A DNA stretch of 64,000 nt from Paenibacillus sp. CC-CFT747. GTDB lineage: Bacteria; Bacillota; Bacilli; Paenibacillales; NBRC-103111. The position numbers and the translations under genes are program-made. The notes under the pieces are model-generated. The model searched no databases and had not been told where the DNA came from. It saw only the letters and a list, made by a program, of their open reading frames with translations. The DNA lies in the NCBI GenBank assembly GCA_030323305.1, contig CP106741.1:4401501-4465500 (forward strand). The letters are read 5' to 3'. This document shows positions 62,676 to 64,000 of this stretch, one piece after another; within the stretch, counting starts at the first letter, position 1, and every line of letters begins with the position of its first letter.

Positions 62676-64000
62676 TTATTTCTTAACTTCGATAGAGGAG
62701 GAGGGAGGGGACTCTCCGGAGCGGTTCTCCGCGGTGACCCGGTAGAAGCCCTCGGTGACATTCGACATATGCAGGTAGCCGTTAATCGGAGAGGTGCCCA
62801 GCTTGCGGTAAGAGCCGTTCTCCTTGTTGCTGTAATAGACGGTATACTGGGTCACCTGCTCGGAAGAAGGACTGGCATTCCAGGAAAGCTGAACCGACAT
62901 CCCTTCCGATTTGGCCCTCAGGCCGGAAGGCGAGCCGGGCTTGCCTTCTTTTCCATCGCCAGGCCCTTCCGGCTTGCTGCTGCCGCCTTGCGGGTTCCCT
63001 CCGATAGGCAGAATGGCCGAGTTGGGGTCGAACAGGCTTCCGTCGCCGGTAATGGCCTGGCTTGGAGGAGACTCCTTGCCGGCCACGTCCACGGCCGTTA
63101 CGTAGAAGGTGGAGAAGCCCCCGCGAGCGGAACGTTGCGGAACATGGTCTCATTCCCGGCTTCAATGATTTGGCCGGGAACCCGCTGGAATGGTCCGCGG
63201 TTAACGGAGCGGTAAAGCCGGTACCCGACAACATCCTTGCTGCCGGAGGCCGAGAAGGAAAGGCGTCCGCTTTCTCCATTGGCGGTAAAGACCAGCCCTC
63301 CCGGAGCGCTTGGAGCCGCACCGTCATCGGTACGGGGATCGGTATCCACTGGAGCGTCATTGTCCGCATCGAGCGGGACATAGAAGCTGAGCGGCCTGCG
63401 GCGGTCCTTCGCCACTTTGTCCATCACGCTGGAAATTTTGCCGAGAATCGAGCTGATGGGCTCCTTCCGTTTGATCACTACCTTCTCATGAAGGAACTCC
63501 TCCGGCGTCTCCGGATGGGGGACATAGTTGACCCCATTGTAGGAGATGTATTTCATTGGAATCATCACGTCGTCCACTTCGGTAGGGATAAACTTCTTGT
63601 TGAACAGATCGGTCACCAGATGACCGGAGCTCGCCACGAGATCGCTTGGAAGCTTGCCGGACAGATTGGAGACGGTCATCTCGACAATATTAGCCGGACG
63701 CTTGAATTCTTTGGTGGCGAATAGCTCCGGCTTCTTGTTAATGGCTTCGTCCATAACCAAGGCCCAGATCGACTTGGCCCGGTTCTTGCCGGCGTTGCTC
63801 AGCTTGTTGACCGGCTTCTCGTAGCCGGCCCAGACGCCGACGGTAATATCCGGCGAGTACCCCATGAACCAGGCGTCGGCGTCATCCTGGGTGGATCCCG
63901 TTTTGCCGACAACGGGAATCTGACCGTAATGCTTGAAGTCCTTCTTAAGCGAGACGGCGGTCCCGTCGGTGATAACCGTACGCAGCATATCCGTCATCAG
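62676..64000 (-). CDS. Class A penicillin-binding protein with FN3 domains, C-terminal part (lesion)
   Basis: C-terminal part of a PBP1A-type cell-wall synthase; the glycosyltransferase domain and most of the transpeptidase lie right of the window. The transpeptidase KTG motif is in VVGKTGSTQDDADAWFMGYS. Two fibronectin type III modules follow (PSAPGGLVFTANGESG and GSPSGLRAKSEGMSVQL) with a Gly/Pro/Lys linker, as in Bacillus PonA. The frame breaks at CCCCC 63118..63122; six restores LAGGFSTFYVTAVDVAGKE. It would act on peptidoglycan outside the membrane. Confidence 0.9.

Overview
The window is chromosomal DNA from a high-GC, spore-forming Firmicute of the Paenibacillaceae type (Paenibacillus or Cohnella-like). 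Evidence: strong AGGAGG ribosome sites with GTG and TTG starts, two YesM/YesN two-component pairs beside LplB/YtcP-type or UgpA/E-type ABC importers with no ATPase gene, ccpA and an acuA-acuC/acsA locus as in Bacillus, a DUF1054 protein, and many glycoside hydrolases. No rRNA, tRNA, CRISPR array, phage or insertion sequence was found. No gene-free stretch exceeds about 250 bp.

Layout. 1..8280: end of a GH78 rhamnosidase, then a YesM-like kinase, its YesN-like regulator, two permeases and a lipoprotein binding protein. 8351..14666: a FadR-type GntR repressor, divergent from an operon of MaoC hydratase, a solute-binding-protein fold without export signal, a CaiB-type CoA-transferase, a lactonase-like amidohydrolase, a Gfo/Idh/MocA oxidoreductase and an SDR; a palindrome with TGGTAGTACCA lies between them. 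14703..24524: GH42, GH2, GH42 and GH95 enzymes. 24602..31230: a second kinase/importer/regulator set. 31251..36553: a GH127-like protein, a racemase-family protein, a RuBisCO-like protein and a DUF1537 kinase; the last two match the acid-sugar (3-oxo-isoapionate) pathway. 36784..38242: two conserved genes of unclear role. 38350..45919: a LacI regulator plus UxaE, a LarA-superfamily enzyme, gluconokinase, an SDR and 6-phosphogluconate dehydrogenase; together they could carry tagaturonate and fructuronate through mannonate and gluconate to ribulose 5-phosphate. 45916..64000: housekeeping genes (aroK, aroA, thiE, a PTS EIICBA with ptsI, ccpA, mtnN, acuC, acuA, acsA, a class A PBP) and a Gln/Ser-rich repeat protein.

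Biology. The left two thirds look like a plant-polysaccharide island: sugars common in pectin (rhamnose, galactose, fucose or L-galactose, arabinofuranose-like residues, possibly apiose) are trimmed, imported and oxidised, and the uronate operon would use galacturonate-derived tagaturonate. CcpA sits in the window, and cre-like sites lie before the second importer and before acsA.

Data quality. About 34 of 53 genes are broken by single-base deletions, nearly all in short homopolymers (mostly G or C). I count 47 such points, in housekeeping genes as well as island genes. They look like sequencing or assembly errors, not decay. Each affected gene is listed once over its full extent, the lesion is named, and protein lengths and residue numbers are for the repaired reading.
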